Shown: positions 52,781 to 63,201 of the stretch, piece by piece
Numbering within the stretch: position 1 is the stretch's first letter
How the letters are laid out: each line of letters begins with the position of its first letter
From: Buchnera aphidicola (Aphis glycines)
GTDB taxonomy: Bacteria > Pseudomonadota > Gammaproteobacteria > Enterobacterales > Enterobacteriaceae
Length of the DNA stretch: 64,000 nucleotides
Direction: 5' to 3'
Assembly (NCBI RefSeq): GCF_001280225.1
Contig: NZ_CP009253.1
Span: forward strand, 62,001 to 126,000
Notes under the pieces: model-generated
Told to the model about the DNA's origin: nothing
Databases searched by the model: none
What the model saw: only the letters and a program-made list of their open reading frames with translations
Position numbers and translations under genes: made by a program

Positions 52781-53407
52781 ATGTTCACTGGTATTGTGCA
52801 TGGAATAGGGCAAATTGTTTCGATAGATAAAAAAAAAAAATTACATACTTATACTATTGCTTTTTCATCTGTTTTATTAAAAGATTTAAAACTCGGTGCT
52901 TCAGTGTCAAATAATGGATGTTGTTTAACAGTAACAACAATTGATAACTATTATGTAACTTTTGATGTCATGCAAATAACACTTAATTATACTAATTTAG
53001 GTCTTACGGATACAGGAAATTATGTTAACCTTGAAAGGTCTGCGAAATATGGCGATGAAATTGGAGGACATATAGTATCTGGTCATATTATAAACACCGC
53101 TAAAATTTCTAAAATATTAAAATCAAATAATAACTATATTATATGGTTGAAACTAAACGATTTATCTTTAATGAAATATATTTTTTGTAAAGGTTTTATT
53201 TGTATCGATGGAATAAGTTTAACAATTGTTAGTATTATTAATGATGAATTCTCTGTCAGCATAATACCAGAAACGTTATCTTTGACAACGATAGGTTTTA
53301 AAAAAATTGGGGAATTGGTTAATATTGAAGTTGATTTACAAACCCAAATAATTGTAGATACAACAGAGCGTTTAATTAATAAAAATTTTATTTTTTCACA
53401 TACATAA
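52781..53407 (+). CDS. ribE: Riboflavin synthase
   Basis: Riboflavin synthase dismutates two lumazine molecules into riboflavin. The 208 residues match E. coli (213; named ribC or ribE). Two lumazine-binding repeats are seen: [10 protein letters not shown] with [11 protein letters not shown], and GGHIVSGHI with [14 protein letters not shown] run of 12 A (52829-52840) lies in codons about 16-20; the frame is intact as read, but slippage there would abolish the protein. It completes the riboflavin theme with ribB. Confidence 0.96.
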   Translation: MFTGIVHGIGQIVSIDKKKKLHTYTIAFSSVLLKDLKLGASVSNNGCCLTVTTIDNYYVTFDVMQITLNYTNLGLTDTGNYVNLERSAKYGDEIGGHIVSGHIINTAKISKILKSNNNYIIWLKLNDLSLMKYIFCKGFICIDGISLTIVSIINDEFSVSIIPETLSLTTIGFKKIGELVNIEVDLQTQIIVDTTERLINKNFIFSHT

Positions 53408-53466
53408 TTTAAAGTTTGTATCATGTGTTCCTTAATTATATTGTATTTTATAAATGGAAATTATAA

Positions 53467-54048
53467 GTGAAAAATTATTTTCTGTTTTTTTTATCAAATA
53501 TATTAATTGATAATTTTATTTTAGTAAAATTTCTTGGTTTATGTCCTTTTATAGGTGCTTCAAATAAATTAGATATTGCTTTAGGTATTAGTTGTGCTAC
53601 AACTTTTGTTGTGTTTTTATCTACTATTGTTTTATGGTGTGTTAATTTTTTAATTTTATATCCATTAGATTTACTTTATTTAAGAGTTATTATATATATG
53701 TTAATAATTTCATTCTTTGTGCAGTTTACAGAAATAATTTTACACAATTCCAGTCCTTTTTTGTATCGTGTTCTTGGTATTTTTTTACCATTAATTACAA
53801 CTAATTGTGTAGTTTTAGCAATTCCTTTATTTTGTTTATATGAAAATTACACATTTTTAGAAGCAATATTTTATGCGATTAGTTCTTCATTAGGTTTTTC
53901 TTTAATAATGATCATATTCGCAAGTATCAGAGAGCGTATATTACTATCAGATATTCCTATTTTATTTAAAGGATCTCCTATTGTTCTTATAACTATTAGT
54001 TTAATTTCTATTTCTTTTATGGGTTTCAAAGGTTTAATAAAAATTTAA
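53467..54048 (+). CDS. rsxA: Electron transport complex subunit RsxA
   Basis: RsxA (RnfA) is a membrane subunit of the Rsx/Rnf NADH-dependent electron transport complex, which in E. coli keeps SoxR reduced. The 193 residues equal E. coli RsxA and start with GTG. Six hydrophobic helices include [19 protein letters not shown] and [15 protein letters not shown], whose cysteines bind the membrane [2Fe-2S] cluster with RsxE. It leads the rsxABCDGE run with spacings of a few bases, in E. coli order. Confidence 0.96.
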   Translation: MKNYFLFFLSNILIDNFILVKFLGLCPFIGASNKLDIALGISCATTFVVFLSTIVLWCVNFLILYPLDLLYLRVIIYMLIISFFVQFTEIILHNSSPFLYRVLGIFLPLITTNCVVLAIPLFCLYENYTFLEAIFYAISSSLGFSLIMIIFASIRERILLSDIPILFKGSPIVLITISLISISFMGFKGLIKI

Positions 54049-54050
54049 TT

Positions 54051-54551
54051 ATGTCAACAATAATAGTTATTTTAATTTTTTCTTTATTATCTTTTTTATT
54101 AGGTTTAATATTATCATATATAAATTATATTGTTCCAGTAAAAAAAGATCCTATCATAGATAAAATTAATAATGTATTACCTCAAAGTCAATGTGCAAAA
54201 TGCGGATATGCAGGATGCTATCCTTATGCAAAATCAATAATAAACAATCATGAAAAAATTAATAAATGCACTCCTGGTGGAGGTGAATTAATATTAAAAA
54301 TTAATAAATTATTAAATTTAAAAAAAAATTTAGAAAATAAAGATATTACAAATAAGTCAATTTTATATACAACAGTGCAAATTAATGAGAAAAACTGTGT
54401 TGGATGTTCTAAATGCGCTATATTTTGTCCAGTGGATGCAATTATTGGGGCTCCTAATTTTGTGCATACAGTAGTTAAAAAATTTTGTACCGGTTGTAAT
54501 ATTTGTTTGTCACACTGCCCAACTAATTGTATAGAAATAATAAAAGAATAA
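54051..54551 (+). CDS. rsxB: Electron transport complex ferredoxin subunit RsxB
   Basis: RsxB carries iron-sulfur clusters that pass electrons between RsxC and the membrane part. An N-terminal membrane helix is followed by a [4Fe-4S] motif [13 protein letters not shown] with a later Cys in NKCTPGG, then two ferredoxin motifs [16 protein letters not shown] and [16 protein letters not shown]. At 166 residues it is shorter than E. coli (192), with the loss in the C-terminal tail. It is 2 bases after rsxA and, by my reading, 3 bases before the likely rsxC start. Confidence 0.95.
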   Translation: MSTIIVILIFSLLSFLLGLILSYINYIVPVKKDPIIDKINNVLPQSQCAKCGYAGCYPYAKSIINNHEKINKCTPGGGELILKINKLLNLKKNLENKDITNKSILYTTVQINEKNCVGCSKCAIFCPVDAIIGAPNFVHTVVKKFCTGCNICLSHCPTNCIEIIKE

Positions 54552-54554
54552 TAT

Positions 54555-56188
54555 ATGTTGATAAAAATAAAATATGTTTTAAAAAAATGTTTATTGCATA
54601 AATTTTTTCAAAATTTTATATTTGTTTTTTTTAATAAAAAAAAAAATATGATTTTTCAGGTGGATTAAAATGTTTTCCAATGAAAGAAGGACTAAATAAG
54701 TATATTATTAATTATATTCCAAATCCTAAAGAATTTATCATTTATATCAAATATAACACTTTAAAAAAAAATATGTTAAGAGTCAAAACTAATCAAAAAG
54801 TATTATGTGGACAACCTTTAACTTTTGGTGATGATTCAAGTGTTCCTATTCATTCACCTACTTCAGGGATAATTAAAAATATAGAATATAACTCTCGTGA
54901 TATGAATGTTATTCAAGAAAACATAAAAATTACAATTTTGCCTGATTATTTAGATCAATGGATTAGATTAAAAAAAGTTAATAATTACAAGTTATATTCT
55001 GCTCAAAATTTGATAAAAATTATTTATCAATTAGGTGTAGTAGGAATGGGTGGAGCTCATTTTCCTTCGTTTAAAAAATTAATGTTAAGTGTTAATAACA
55101 CACATACATTAGTAGTAAATGCTGTAGAAAGCGATCCTTTAATAACTGCTGATTATTGTTTAATTAGAAACTATTTTAATGAAATATTAATAGGATGCGA
55201 AATCATTTCTTGGATATCTAAAGTAAAAAATATTTTAATTGCTGTTCAAGAAGATAAAATTGAACTAATTTCAAAAATTCAATTATCAATTAAAAACAAA
55301 GAATTATTTAAAATTTGTATATTAAAAAAAAAATATCCTGGAGGAAGTAGTAAGATTCTTATTAAATCTTTAACTGGAAAAGAAATTCCTTTTGGAAAAC
55401 ATGCTATAGATATAGGATATCTTATTTTTAATATTGCTACTGTTTATGCTATTAAAAGAGCTATTGTGAATGGAGAACCATTAATCCAGAGAATTGTTAG
55501 CTTATATAATTATGCAACTAATTTATCTAAAAATTTTTTAATTAAAATAGGTACGCCAATAAATTTTTTTTTAAATTATCTGAAAATTGAAAATCATGTA
55601 AATAATATTATTGATATAGGTGGTATATTTATGAATAATATGCTTACTGATTTAAATTATTCGATATCAAAAGATATTAACTGTATTACGATTAAAAAAT
55701 ATACAAAAAAAACAAAAAAAATTGTTAGTTATCCATGTATTAATTGCGGTTATTGCGTTCAAGTATGTCCAGTGAATTTACTTCCTCAAAAATTATATTT
55801 ATATTCTAAAAATAATAACCATAAAAAAACAAAACAGTCTTATATTATGGATTGCATTGAATGCAAAGCTTGTGAAAAGATATGCCCTAGTAATATACCA
55901 TTAGTTAAATATTTTAAAAATGAAAAAATAATTCAAAACAAAAGAAATTCAGAAGTTCAGAAAAAAAAATTTTTTTTTAGTCGTTTTCAATTACGAGAAA
56001 AAAGATTATTAAGTCAAAAAAAAATATTTTATAAAAATATTCAATATTTAGACAGAATTAAATTCACAGAATCTAATATTGCACAACAAACGTTAAAAAA
56101 AGAGTTGATTAGAAAAAAACTAATAGAACAGGATATCAGAAAAGAAATTTTACGATCCGCAATAAAACGTGCAAAATATAAAAAATAA
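54555..56188 (+). CDS. rsxC: Electron transport complex subunit RsxC, with apparent frameshift in a poly-A tract
   Basis: RsxC is the NADH/FMN-binding subunit of the Rsx complex. The main frame is open from 54638 and its first ATG is at 54680, but conserved codons precede that ATG: KKKYDFSGGLKCFPMKE matches E. coli KNKIWDFNGGIHPPEMK. A separate frame starts at ATG 54555, just after rsxB, and enters an 11-A run (54636-54646). One extra A there would join the two. Downstream are VVGMGGAHFPS, VVNAVESDPLITADY and two [4Fe-4S] motifs, CINCGYCVQVCPVN and CIECKACEKICPSN. The long repetitive C-terminal tail of E. coli RsxC (740) is missing. Either slippage restores full-length protein or translation starts late. 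Confidence 0.85.
54636..54646 (+). repeat. rsxC: A11 tract at the rsxC frame junction
   Basis: Eleven consecutive A residues separate the upstream frame (start 54555, phase 0) from the conserved rsxC frame (phase 2). RNA polymerase slippage adding one A would fuse them. This is a likely recoding or rescue site, or else a fixed or sequencing indel. Confidence 0.7.
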
Positions 56189-56221
56189 TACTTTATGATC
56201 TTAATTGTAGAATAATATAAA

Positions 56222-57262
56222 ATGAACTTTCCTTATATATATAATACTTATAATGTAAAAAATATTATGTTTTTTGTTCTTATAGCATCTATTCCGGCGA
56301 TTTTAACAGAATGTTACTTTTTTGGAATGGTGATATTAATACAAATATTTTTATTTATTGTATGTTCTTTACTATTTGAAATAATTATATTAAAAATATG
56401 TTGTAAAAATATTAAAAATAATATATTAGATAATTCAACACTGGTTACAGCAGTGTTATTAGGTTTAAGCATTCCTTCTACATTAACTTGGTGGATGATA
56501 ATATTTAGTTCTTTTTTTGCTATTGTTATTTCTAAATTTTTATATGGAGGATTAGGGCAAAATATATTTAATCCAGCTATGGTTGGTTATGCTGTATTAC
56601 TAATATCTTTTCCGCTAGATATGAGTTCTTATCATACAGAAAGTACTAAATTATTTTCTTTAGATGATTTAAAAACTTCAATAAATAAGATTTTTTTTCA
56701 AACAAAAAAAAATGTTATTTTAGATCAAAATCCTGATATTTTCACGCAAGCAACACCTTTAAATGACTTTAAGAATAAATCTCGTATTTTTTATCATACT
56801 ACTTCAGAGAATAAAATTTTCAATAACGAAAAAATAACTGTTTTTTCATCTTGGAATTATGTGAATATAAGTTTTTTATTAGGTGGTATTTTTTTATTAT
56901 ATAAGAAAATTATTTGTTGGCGTATTCCATTTAGTTTTTTATTTTCTTTATTTTGTTTTTGTACCTGCAGTTTTTTATTTTCTAAAAATTTTATTTTTTC
57001 TCCGTTTTTTCATCTTTTCTCTGGTGGGACAATGATATGTGCTTTTTTTATTGCAACTGATCCAGTTACTACTTCTCACAGCAACATAGGTAAAACTATT
57101 TTTGGTTTAATCATTGGATTTTTAGTTTTTATAATTCGGACATATAGTGATTATCCAGATGGAGTGGCTTTTTCAGTTTTGCTGGGAAATATGTTAGTTC
57201 CATTAATAGATGATTTTTTAAATACATCTGGGTATGGACATAAAAAATATGAAAAATTTTAA
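56222..57262 (+). CDS. rsxD: Electron transport complex subunit RsxD
   Basis: RsxD is a multi-helix membrane subunit carrying covalent FMN. The 346 residues match E. coli (352). The flavin attachment site is the Thr in FSGGTMICAFFIATDPVT. YGGLGQNIFNPAMVGYAVLLISFP and YPDGVAFSVLLGNMLVPLID are conserved. It follows rsxC by 33 bases and overlaps the beginning of rsxG. Confidence 0.95.
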   Translation: MNFPYIYNTYNVKNIMFFVLIASIPAILTECYFFGMVILIQIFLFIVCSLLFEIIILKICCKNIKNNILDNSTLVTAVLLGLSIPSTLTWWMIIFSSFFAIVISKFLYGGLGQNIFNPAMVGYAVLLISFPLDMSSYHTESTKLFSLDDLKTSINKIFFQTKKNVILDQNPDIFTQATPLNDFKNKSRIFYHTTSENKIFNNEKITVFSSWNYVNISFLLGGIFLLYKKIICWRIPFSFLFSLFCFCTCSFLFSKNFIFSPFFHLFSGGTMICAFFIATDPVTTSHSNIGKTIFGLIIGFLVFIIRTYSDYPDGVAFSVLLGNMLVPLIDDFLNTSGYGHKKYEKF

Positions 57263-57863
57263 AAAAATATTAAAAAATTCATTTACAATGAGTTGTTTTG
57301 CTGTTGCATTTTTAGGTATTGTTATATATGTAAATCATATGACAAAAAATTCAATAAAAAAACAAAAAGAAAAAGAAAAAAAAAATTTTATCCAGCAAGT
57401 AGTTCCATATAATATTTATAGTTTATATCAAGAAAAAAAATATTTAGTAGACAGTGAATTGTTAGGAGATTCTAATAAACATAATCTATGGTTATTATTT
57501 CATAATAAAATGCCAAAAATCGCTATTATTGAAAGTACAGCTCCAGATGGTTATTCTGGCTCAATTTATATATTAGTAGCTGCATATTTAAATGGAAAAA
57601 TTATTGGTGTTCGAGTTTTGTCTCATAAAGAAACTCCTGGCATTGGTGATAAAATTGATATATCTATTTCTGATTGGATTACTAAATTTACAAATTTAAT
57701 AGTAAAAGATGATAAAGATAATCGCGTGTTATTAAAAAAGTATGGTGGTCAAATTGATCAGTTCACAGGAGCAACTGTTACGCCACAAGCTGTAACTAAT
57801 GCGATAAAAAGAACAGTAATTTTCATTAAAAGAATACCATTAATTCTTTCTCTAAATAGGTAA
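57249..57863 (+). CDS. rsxG: Electron transport complex subunit RsxG
   Basis: RsxG is anchored by one N-terminal helix and holds a covalent FMN outside the membrane. The flavin-Thr motif is [26 protein letters not shown] and [19 protein letters not shown] are conserved. I chose the ATG at 57249 (204 residues), close to E. coli (206); an ATG at 57234 would add MDIKN. Either start lies inside rsxD, giving coupled translation. It precedes rsxE by 5 bases. Confidence 0.94.
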   Translation: MKNFKKILKNSFTMSCFAVAFLGIVIYVNHMTKNSIKKQKEKEKKNFIQQVVPYNIYSLYQEKKYLVDSELLGDSNKHNLWLLFHNKMPKIAIIESTAPDGYSGSIYILVAAYLNGKIIGVRVLSHKETPGIGDKIDISISDWITKFTNLIVKDDKDNRVLLKKYGGQIDQFTGATVTPQAVTNAIKRTVIFIKRIPLILSLNR

Positions 57864-57868
57864 AATAT

Positions 57869-58504
57869 ATGAAATATAGTAATTTTTTAAAGATAAGATT
57901 ATGGTCAAATAATTCTTCTTTTGTTCAACTTTTAGGTTTGTGTCCGGTCTTAGCTATGACTACAAGCGCGATAAATGCTCTAGGTTTAGGAATTTGTACA
58001 ACATTTATATTAACTATTACAAATAGTATTATTTCTGTATTTAAAAATATAATACCTAAAAATGTTAGAATCCCTATTTTTATGTTAATAGTTTCTTCAA
58101 CAGTGACATGTGTAGAAATGATATTACATGCGTATCGATTTAATTTATATAAAGCATTGGGTGTGTTTATTCCCTTAATAGTCACGAATTGCATCGTCAT
58201 TGGTAGAGCGGAATCTATAGCTTATAAAAATTCTATTTTGGTTTCTTTTTTTGATGGATTATTAACAGGTTTAGGCGCAACGCTAGCCATGTTTTCTATA
58301 GGTTCAATACGAGAGATCCTAGGTCATGGCACATTATTTTTTGAAAGTAATAAAATTTTTCATTTCTTAAGTATTAATGATTTCTTTACCGTGTTCGATA
58401 AAAATAAAATACTAATTTTAGTAGTATCTCCTCCAGGGGGATTTTTAATATTAGGTTTTTTGATTGCTTTTAAAAATTATTTAGATAAAATAAAAAAAAA
58501 ATAA
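57869..58504 (+). CDS. rsxE: Electron transport complex subunit RsxE
   Basis: RsxE is the membrane paralogue of RsxA and shares the intramembrane iron-sulfur site. The 211 residues are slightly shorter than E. coli (231) at the C-terminus. The motifs [22 protein letters not shown] and [18 protein letters not shown] hold the paired cysteines, and [15 protein letters not shown] is typical. nth follows, as in E. coli. Confidence 0.95.
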   Translation: MKYSNFLKIRLWSNNSSFVQLLGLCPVLAMTTSAINALGLGICTTFILTITNSIISVFKNIIPKNVRIPIFMLIVSSTVTCVEMILHAYRFNLYKALGVFIPLIVTNCIVIGRAESIAYKNSILVSFFDGLLTGLGATLAMFSIGSIREILGHGTLFFESNKIFHFLSINDFFTVFDKNKILILVVSPPGGFLILGFLIAFKNYLDKIKKK

Positions 58505-58538
58505 ATATATTTATTTAAGTGTATAGATAATATAAGCT

Positions 58539-59174
58539 ATGAATAGCAAAGAACGTTATAAAATTTTATCGTTATTTCATGTAAATCAACCATATCCTAT
58601 GACAGAATTGATTTTTTCATCAAATTTTGAATTATTAGTATCTTTAATATTATCTGCTCAATCTACTGATAATATAGTAAATAAAACAACTTTTATTTTA
58701 TTTCAAGTTGCTAATACTCCAGAAAGTATTGTACAGTTAGGTATGAAAAAACTAAAAAATTACATTAGAAGTGTTGGTTTGTATAATACTAAAGCTCAAT
58801 ATATTATTAAAACATCTTTTTTATTATTAAAAAAATATGATAATCAAATTCCTAATACTCGAGCAGAATTAGAGTCTTTACCTGGTATCGGTAGAAAAAT
58901 AGCGAATATTATTTTAAATCTACTATTTGATAAACAAACTATTGCAGTAGATACACATGTTTTCCGAGTTTCTAATCGAACTGGTTTTGCTATAGGGAAA
59001 AATGTAATGCAAGTGGAAAAAAAATTAATGAAAGTTGTACCATCTATTTTTAAAAAAAACATTCATTTTTGGTTTGTTTATCATGGGCGTTATATTTGTA
59101 AAGCACGACAACCAAGATGTGATGTTTGTTTGATCAAAAATTTTTGTGAATTTATTAATAACAAATCCATATAA
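58539..59174 (+). CDS. nth: Endonuclease III (Nth)
   Basis: Nth removes oxidised pyrimidines and nicks the backbone in base excision repair. The 211 residues equal E. coli Nth. Catalytic Lys120 lies in the helix-hairpin-helix LPGIGRKIANIIL and Asp138 in AVDTHVFRV. The [4Fe-4S] ligands are Cys187, Cys194, Cys197 and Cys203. All catalytic residues are intact, notable in a genome with few repair genes. Confidence 0.97.
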   Translation: MNSKERYKILSLFHVNQPYPMTELIFSSNFELLVSLILSAQSTDNIVNKTTFILFQVANTPESIVQLGMKKLKNYIRSVGLYNTKAQYIIKTSFLLLKKYDNQIPNTRAELESLPGIGRKIANIILNLLFDKQTIAVDTHVFRVSNRTGFAIGKNVMQVEKKLMKVVPSIFKKNIHFWFVYHGRYICKARQPRCDVCLIKNFCEFINNKSI

Positions 59175-59190
59175 CACATTGAATATATAA

Positions 59191-61188
59191 GTGATGATTG
59201 TAGACGTTGTTTTACCTTTTCCAATTAAAACATATTTTAGTTATATACTCCCCTATTCCATTGCTCCTGTAGTTGGAGTTCGCGTTATTGTTCCTTTTCG
59301 CTCGAAAGATGTAGTAGGTATTATTATTGCATATAATCAAAAAAAAAATTTAAATAATGTGAATTTTAAATTTGTTAAATATGTTATTGATTATGAACCA
59401 ATTTTGAACATGTCTTTATTAAATCTTTTAATATGGTTAAGCAAGTATTATTACTATCCTATAGGAAGTATATTTCTTATTGTTTTTCCTAATATTTTCA
59501 AATCTAAAAATATAGTTAAAAATAATCATAAGATATATCCTATAGATAATATAAATTCATTTAATTTATTTAAAATTAATAAAACATTTGTGTTAAATAA
59601 AAATATTTTATTTAAAATAAATTTGATTTTAACTAATAAATCTTTTTCATCTTGGCTGATATCAGAAATTAATTTATTTATCAAAATTAAATTTTATTTA
59701 GGCTTGTTCAAAAAAATTTTGGAAAAAAATTTACAAATTTTAATTATTGTTCCATATATAAAGGATGCATATAAAATATTATTTTTTTTAAAAAAATATT
59801 TAAATGTTTCTATGAGTATTGCATATACTCATATAAATAATAAAATATGCTTTGATATATGGATGAAAACTAAAAATGGGCAAAATTTTATTTTAATTGG
59901 AACAAAAAAAAGTGTTTTTTTTCCTTTTTTAAAACTAGGTTTAATTGTTCTGTTCGAAGAACATAATTTAATATATAAAAATATAAATCAATTTAAATGC
60001 AATATTAGAGATATAGCAATATTTAGAGCATTCAAAGAAAATATACCCATCATTTTGGATTCGAGTACACCTTCTTTGAAAACTTTGTATAATATAATTC
60101 ATAAAAAAATTTTTTGGATAAATTTTAATCAAATCTACACTTCTGTACTTTTAAAAAATAAAATTATTAATTTGAAAAAAGAAAAAATAAGAACTCATTT
60201 ATCAGATAGTTTGATTAATGAAATTTTTAAAAATATAAAAAAAAATTTTTCAGTTTTATTGATTTTCAATCCATCTAATTTTGTTTTTTTAGGTTTAATG
60301 TGCAATTATTGCCATTGGATTCCTAGATGTCATATTTGTCATGATTACTATGAAGTTAACACATATAATGATATTATGTTTTGTAGAAGTTGTTTAATTT
60401 ATCATAAAAAATTATTATTATGCAACATATGTAATATGCCTTCATTGACTACATTTAATTTTGGTGTGAAAAAAATTAAAAAAAATATAAAAAAAATTTT
60501 TCCTAATATACCATTATTATTTTTAATATCTTTAAAAAATATTAAAATTAAAAAATTAAATTTAAATATTGATAATTTTTCTATTTCACATTCCGGTATT
60601 ATTGTTACCACAGATAAAATAGTTCAAAATTATTTTTTTCCCAATGTGAGATTAATTGGTTTAGTAAATATTGATCATTATTTTTGTTCTTTTAATTTTA
60701 ATAATACTGAAAATTTTTCTCAATTTTATTTTAATCTTGTTAATCTAATACAAAAAAAATCAAAATTTTTCAATATATTAATTCAGACATCGATTCCTAA
60801 TAATGAACATTTAATAAATATATGTAGTAAAAAATATTTTTTTTATGCCCGTAATATATTGATTACAAGAAAAAAGTTTTTATTACCTCCCTGGAATATT
60901 CAAGTTATTTTATACTGTCAAAGTACTAGTGTTCAAAAAAGTTTTACATTTTTGAAATTTATATATATTTTTTTGAAAAAAAAATCTAAAAAAGATAATA
61001 TTTTATTATGGTTTGTAGGACCTGATCCTGTTTTTGTAAGATCTAAAAAAAAATTTTTTTATAAATTATTAATACAATGTTCTTCGCGTATTTATTTGCA
61101 AAAGATATTAAGAATTGCACTAGATCTTTCAAAATATTTTTCTATTTTTAATAATGTTAAATGGTTTTTAAACTTTGATGTAAATTAA
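59191..61188 (+). CDS. priA: PriA-like primosomal protein with degenerate helicase domain
   Basis: PriA restarts stalled replication forks and loads the primosome. This 665-residue protein aligns with E. coli PriA (732) over its whole length. The N-terminal DNA-binding domain is clear (VDVVLPFPIKTYFSYILP, PIGSIF). All eight zinc cysteines are kept: Cys371, 374, 380, 383, 398, 401, 411 and 414. The helicase is eroded: the Walker A GVTGSGKT slot (about 156-167) reads ISEINLFIKIKF, DEEH is FEEH (255-258), and the slots for motifs V and VI have lost their Gly, Gln and Arg residues. ATPase activity is predicted absent, while a structural or DNA-docking role may persist. An A10 run is at 59339-59348. 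Confidence 0.88.
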   Translation: MMIVDVVLPFPIKTYFSYILPYSIAPVVGVRVIVPFRSKDVVGIIIAYNQKKNLNNVNFKFVKYVIDYEPILNMSLLNLLIWLSKYYYYPIGSIFLIVFPNIFKSKNIVKNNHKIYPIDNINSFNLFKINKTFVLNKNILFKINLILTNKSFSSWLISEINLFIKIKFYLGLFKKILEKNLQILIIVPYIKDAYKILFFLKKYLNVSMSIAYTHINNKICFDIWMKTKNGQNFILIGTKKSVFFPFLKLGLIVLFEEHNLIYKNINQFKCNIRDIAIFRAFKENIPIILDSSTPSLKTLYNIIHKKIFWINFNQIYTSVLLKNKIINLKKEKIRTHLSDSLINEIFKNIKKNFSVLLIFNPSNFVFLGLMCNYCHWIPRCHICHDYYEVNTYNDIMFCRSCLIYHKKLLLCNICNMPSLTTFNFGVKKIKKNIKKIFPNIPLLFLISLKNIKIKKLNLNIDNFSISHSGIIVTTDKIVQNYFFPNVRLIGLVNIDHYFCSFNFNNTENFSQFYFNLVNLIQKKSKFFNILIQTSIPNNEHLINICSKKYFFYARNILITRKKFLLPPWNIQVILYCQSTSVQKSFTFLKFIYIFLKKKSKKDNILLWFVGPDPVFVRSKKKFFYKLLIQCSSRIYLQKILRIALDLSKYFSIFNNVKWFLNFDVN

Positions 61189-61288
61189 TTTTAAGAAAAT
61201 AAAGAGTTTCATATATCTTATTATTGAACTTCAAAAGAAATTAGAATAAAATAATAAAATAATTTAAGTTTGATTTAAAAGGTTTTTA

Positions 61289-62563
61289 ATGAACTATGTT
61301 AATTTAATTGATGAATTAAAACAACGAAATTTAATATCTCATATTACAAATGAAGAAATGTTAAAAAAAAACATTGAAAATAATTTTATTGCATTATATT
61401 GTGGATTTGACCCTACTGAAGAAAGTTTACATATAGGTCATCTTCTACCTTTAATTACATTAAAAAGATTTCAATTAAAAGGACATACACCTATTGTTTT
61501 AATTGGCGGAGCTACAAGCTTGATTGGAGATCCGAGTTTTAAGGAAAAAGAACGTTTATTAAATTTTGATAATAAAGTTGATCTATGGACCGCTAATATA
61601 ACTAAACAAATATCTTATTTTTTAAGCTCTAACGGTGCTACGAATAATGTAGTTATATTAAATAATAAAAAGTGGTTTGAAAAAATTAATATTTTATCAT
61701 TTCTACGTAATATTGGAAAACACTTTTCAATTAACACCATGATTAATAGAGAAGCAGTAAAACAGCGTATTAAAAGATTAGACCAAGGAATTTCTTTTAC
61801 AGAATTTTCATACAACTTATTACAGGCGTATGACTTTTTCATATTAAATAAAAAAAAACAAGTGTCTCTTCAAATTGGAGGATCTGATCAGTGGGGAAAC
61901 ATTTCTGCTGGTATGCACTTAATCAAACGTATTTCTAAAAAAAAAGCTTATGGTTTAACTCTACCTTTGCTTATGAAGTCTAATGGGGTTAAATTTGGAA
62001 AAACAGAGTCTGGAACTATTTGGTTAGATCCTAAAAAAACAACTCCTTATAAATTTTATCAATTTTGGAAAAACATAGAAGATTCTGATGTTTATAAGTT
62101 TTTCAAATTATTTACTTTTTTAGACTGTGATGAAATCAATGTAAGAGAAATAAACAAATATAAAAATAATCAGATTATTCATGATAAATCTTACTTATCG
62201 CGATACATGACTCGTTTAGTACATGGCGAAGAAAATTTACTATCTGCAGAAAGAATTACTAATATTCTTTTTTTAAAAAATATAAATGAGATCAAGGAAT
62301 TTGATTTACAACAGTTAAAAAAAGATGGTATACCTTCCATTGAAGTTAATCAAATTAAAGATTTACAAGAAGCATTAATATTATGCTCATTAGCACAATC
62401 TCGCACACAAGCAAAAAATATGATCATATCTAATGCTATATCTATTAATACCAATAAAGTTTCAAAACAAAGTTATACTTTCAATGACGATGATAAATTA
62501 TTCAATCGATTTACTTTGATTTCTAGAGGAAAAAAAAATCATTGTCTTATATATTGGAAATAA
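61289..62563 (+). CDS. tyrS: Tyrosine-tRNA ligase
   Basis: TyrS charges tRNA-Tyr. The 424 residues equal E. coli TyrS. The class I HIGH motif is in CGFDPTEESLHIGHLLPL and the KMSKS loop is KFGKTESG. The tyrosine-site residues QIGGSDQWGNI are present, and the C-terminal S4-like domain (EALILCSLAQSRTQAKNMI) is complete. It is convergent with sufA. Confidence 0.97.
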   Translation: MNYVNLIDELKQRNLISHITNEEMLKKNIENNFIALYCGFDPTEESLHIGHLLPLITLKRFQLKGHTPIVLIGGATSLIGDPSFKEKERLLNFDNKVDLWTANITKQISYFLSSNGATNNVVILNNKKWFEKINILSFLRNIGKHFSINTMINREAVKQRIKRLDQGISFTEFSYNLLQAYDFFILNKKKQVSLQIGGSDQWGNISAGMHLIKRISKKKAYGLTLPLLMKSNGVKFGKTESGTIWLDPKKTTPYKFYQFWKNIEDSDVYKFFKLFTFLDCDEINVREINKYKNNQIIHDKSYLSRYMTRLVHGEENLLSAERITNILFLKNINEIKEFDLQQLKKDGIPSIEVNQIKDLQEALILCSLAQSRTQAKNMIISNAISINTNKVSKQSYTFNDDDKLFNRFTLISRGKKNHCLIYWK

Positions 62564-62603
62564 ATTATTTTGATTTTTTAACCAATAATAATTCAAAAAA
62601 TAA

Positions 62604-62990
62604 TTAATTAATTGCAAAACTTTCTCCACAACCGCAAAATTTTTCTAACTTAGAGTTATAAAATTTAAATACTTTGTTGACATTATTTTTTATAAAATCA
62701 ATTTTTACACCATCTAAAAATGGAATGTCTTTTTTAGAAATTTGTATTGAAATATTTTTACAAGAAAAAATTATATCATTTTCTACGATTAACTGTTTTT
62801 CATTGTTAGTTAATTCCATAGTATATCGAAAGCCTGCGCATCCAGATTTTTTTATACTTAATTTTATTCCTGTGTTTTTTTTATCACGATTAATTAATAA
62901 TAATATTTGTTGCGCAGCACTTTGCGTAATTTCAATTCCTTTCCATGTATTTTCATTAAATAAATAAGTATTTACTTGTTTTTTTTTCAT
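62604..62990 (-). CDS. sufA: Iron-sulfur cluster assembly protein SufA
   Basis: SufA is an A-type carrier that delivers iron-sulfur clusters to apoproteins. The 128 residues (E. coli 122) hold the three cluster cysteines, Cys51 in KKSGCAGFRYTMEL and Cys119/Cys121 in FCGCGESF. The N-terminal TWKGIEIT and the C-terminal wording resemble SufA more than IscA or ErpA. In E. coli sufA is also divergent from ydiK. The many Fe-S proteins here (RsxB, RsxC, Nth) are likely clients. ErpA is the main alternative. Confidence 0.85.
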   Translation of the reverse strand: MKKKQVNTYLFNENTWKGIEITQSAAQQILLLINRDKKNTGIKLSIKKSGCAGFRYTMELTNNEKQLIVENDIIFSCKNISIQISKKDIPFLDGVKIDFIKNNVNKVFKFYNSKLEKFCGCGESFAIN

Positions 62991-63201
62991 TTTTTTCTCT
63001 TGATTACTTTTGATAAAGGAATATTCTATAAATAATTATTTCATTTGTTTTTATGTATTTTTTGTTTTATTTGAAGAGTTTTTCTTTCATGATTTTTAAA
63101 AATTTAATGTTATAATTTTGATTAGCAAAATTTTTTAATTCTTTCCACTCATCATCTATAATATAAAAATATTTATAAAAATATTGAGGTGAAACAATTA
63201 T

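Noticed and set aside
59640..59720. Frameshift as the explanation for the missing Walker A motif in priA
   Set aside because: The frame and the flanking alignment (SSWLIS before, KFYLGLFKKIL after) continue without a gap, so substitution rather than a shift removed the motif.
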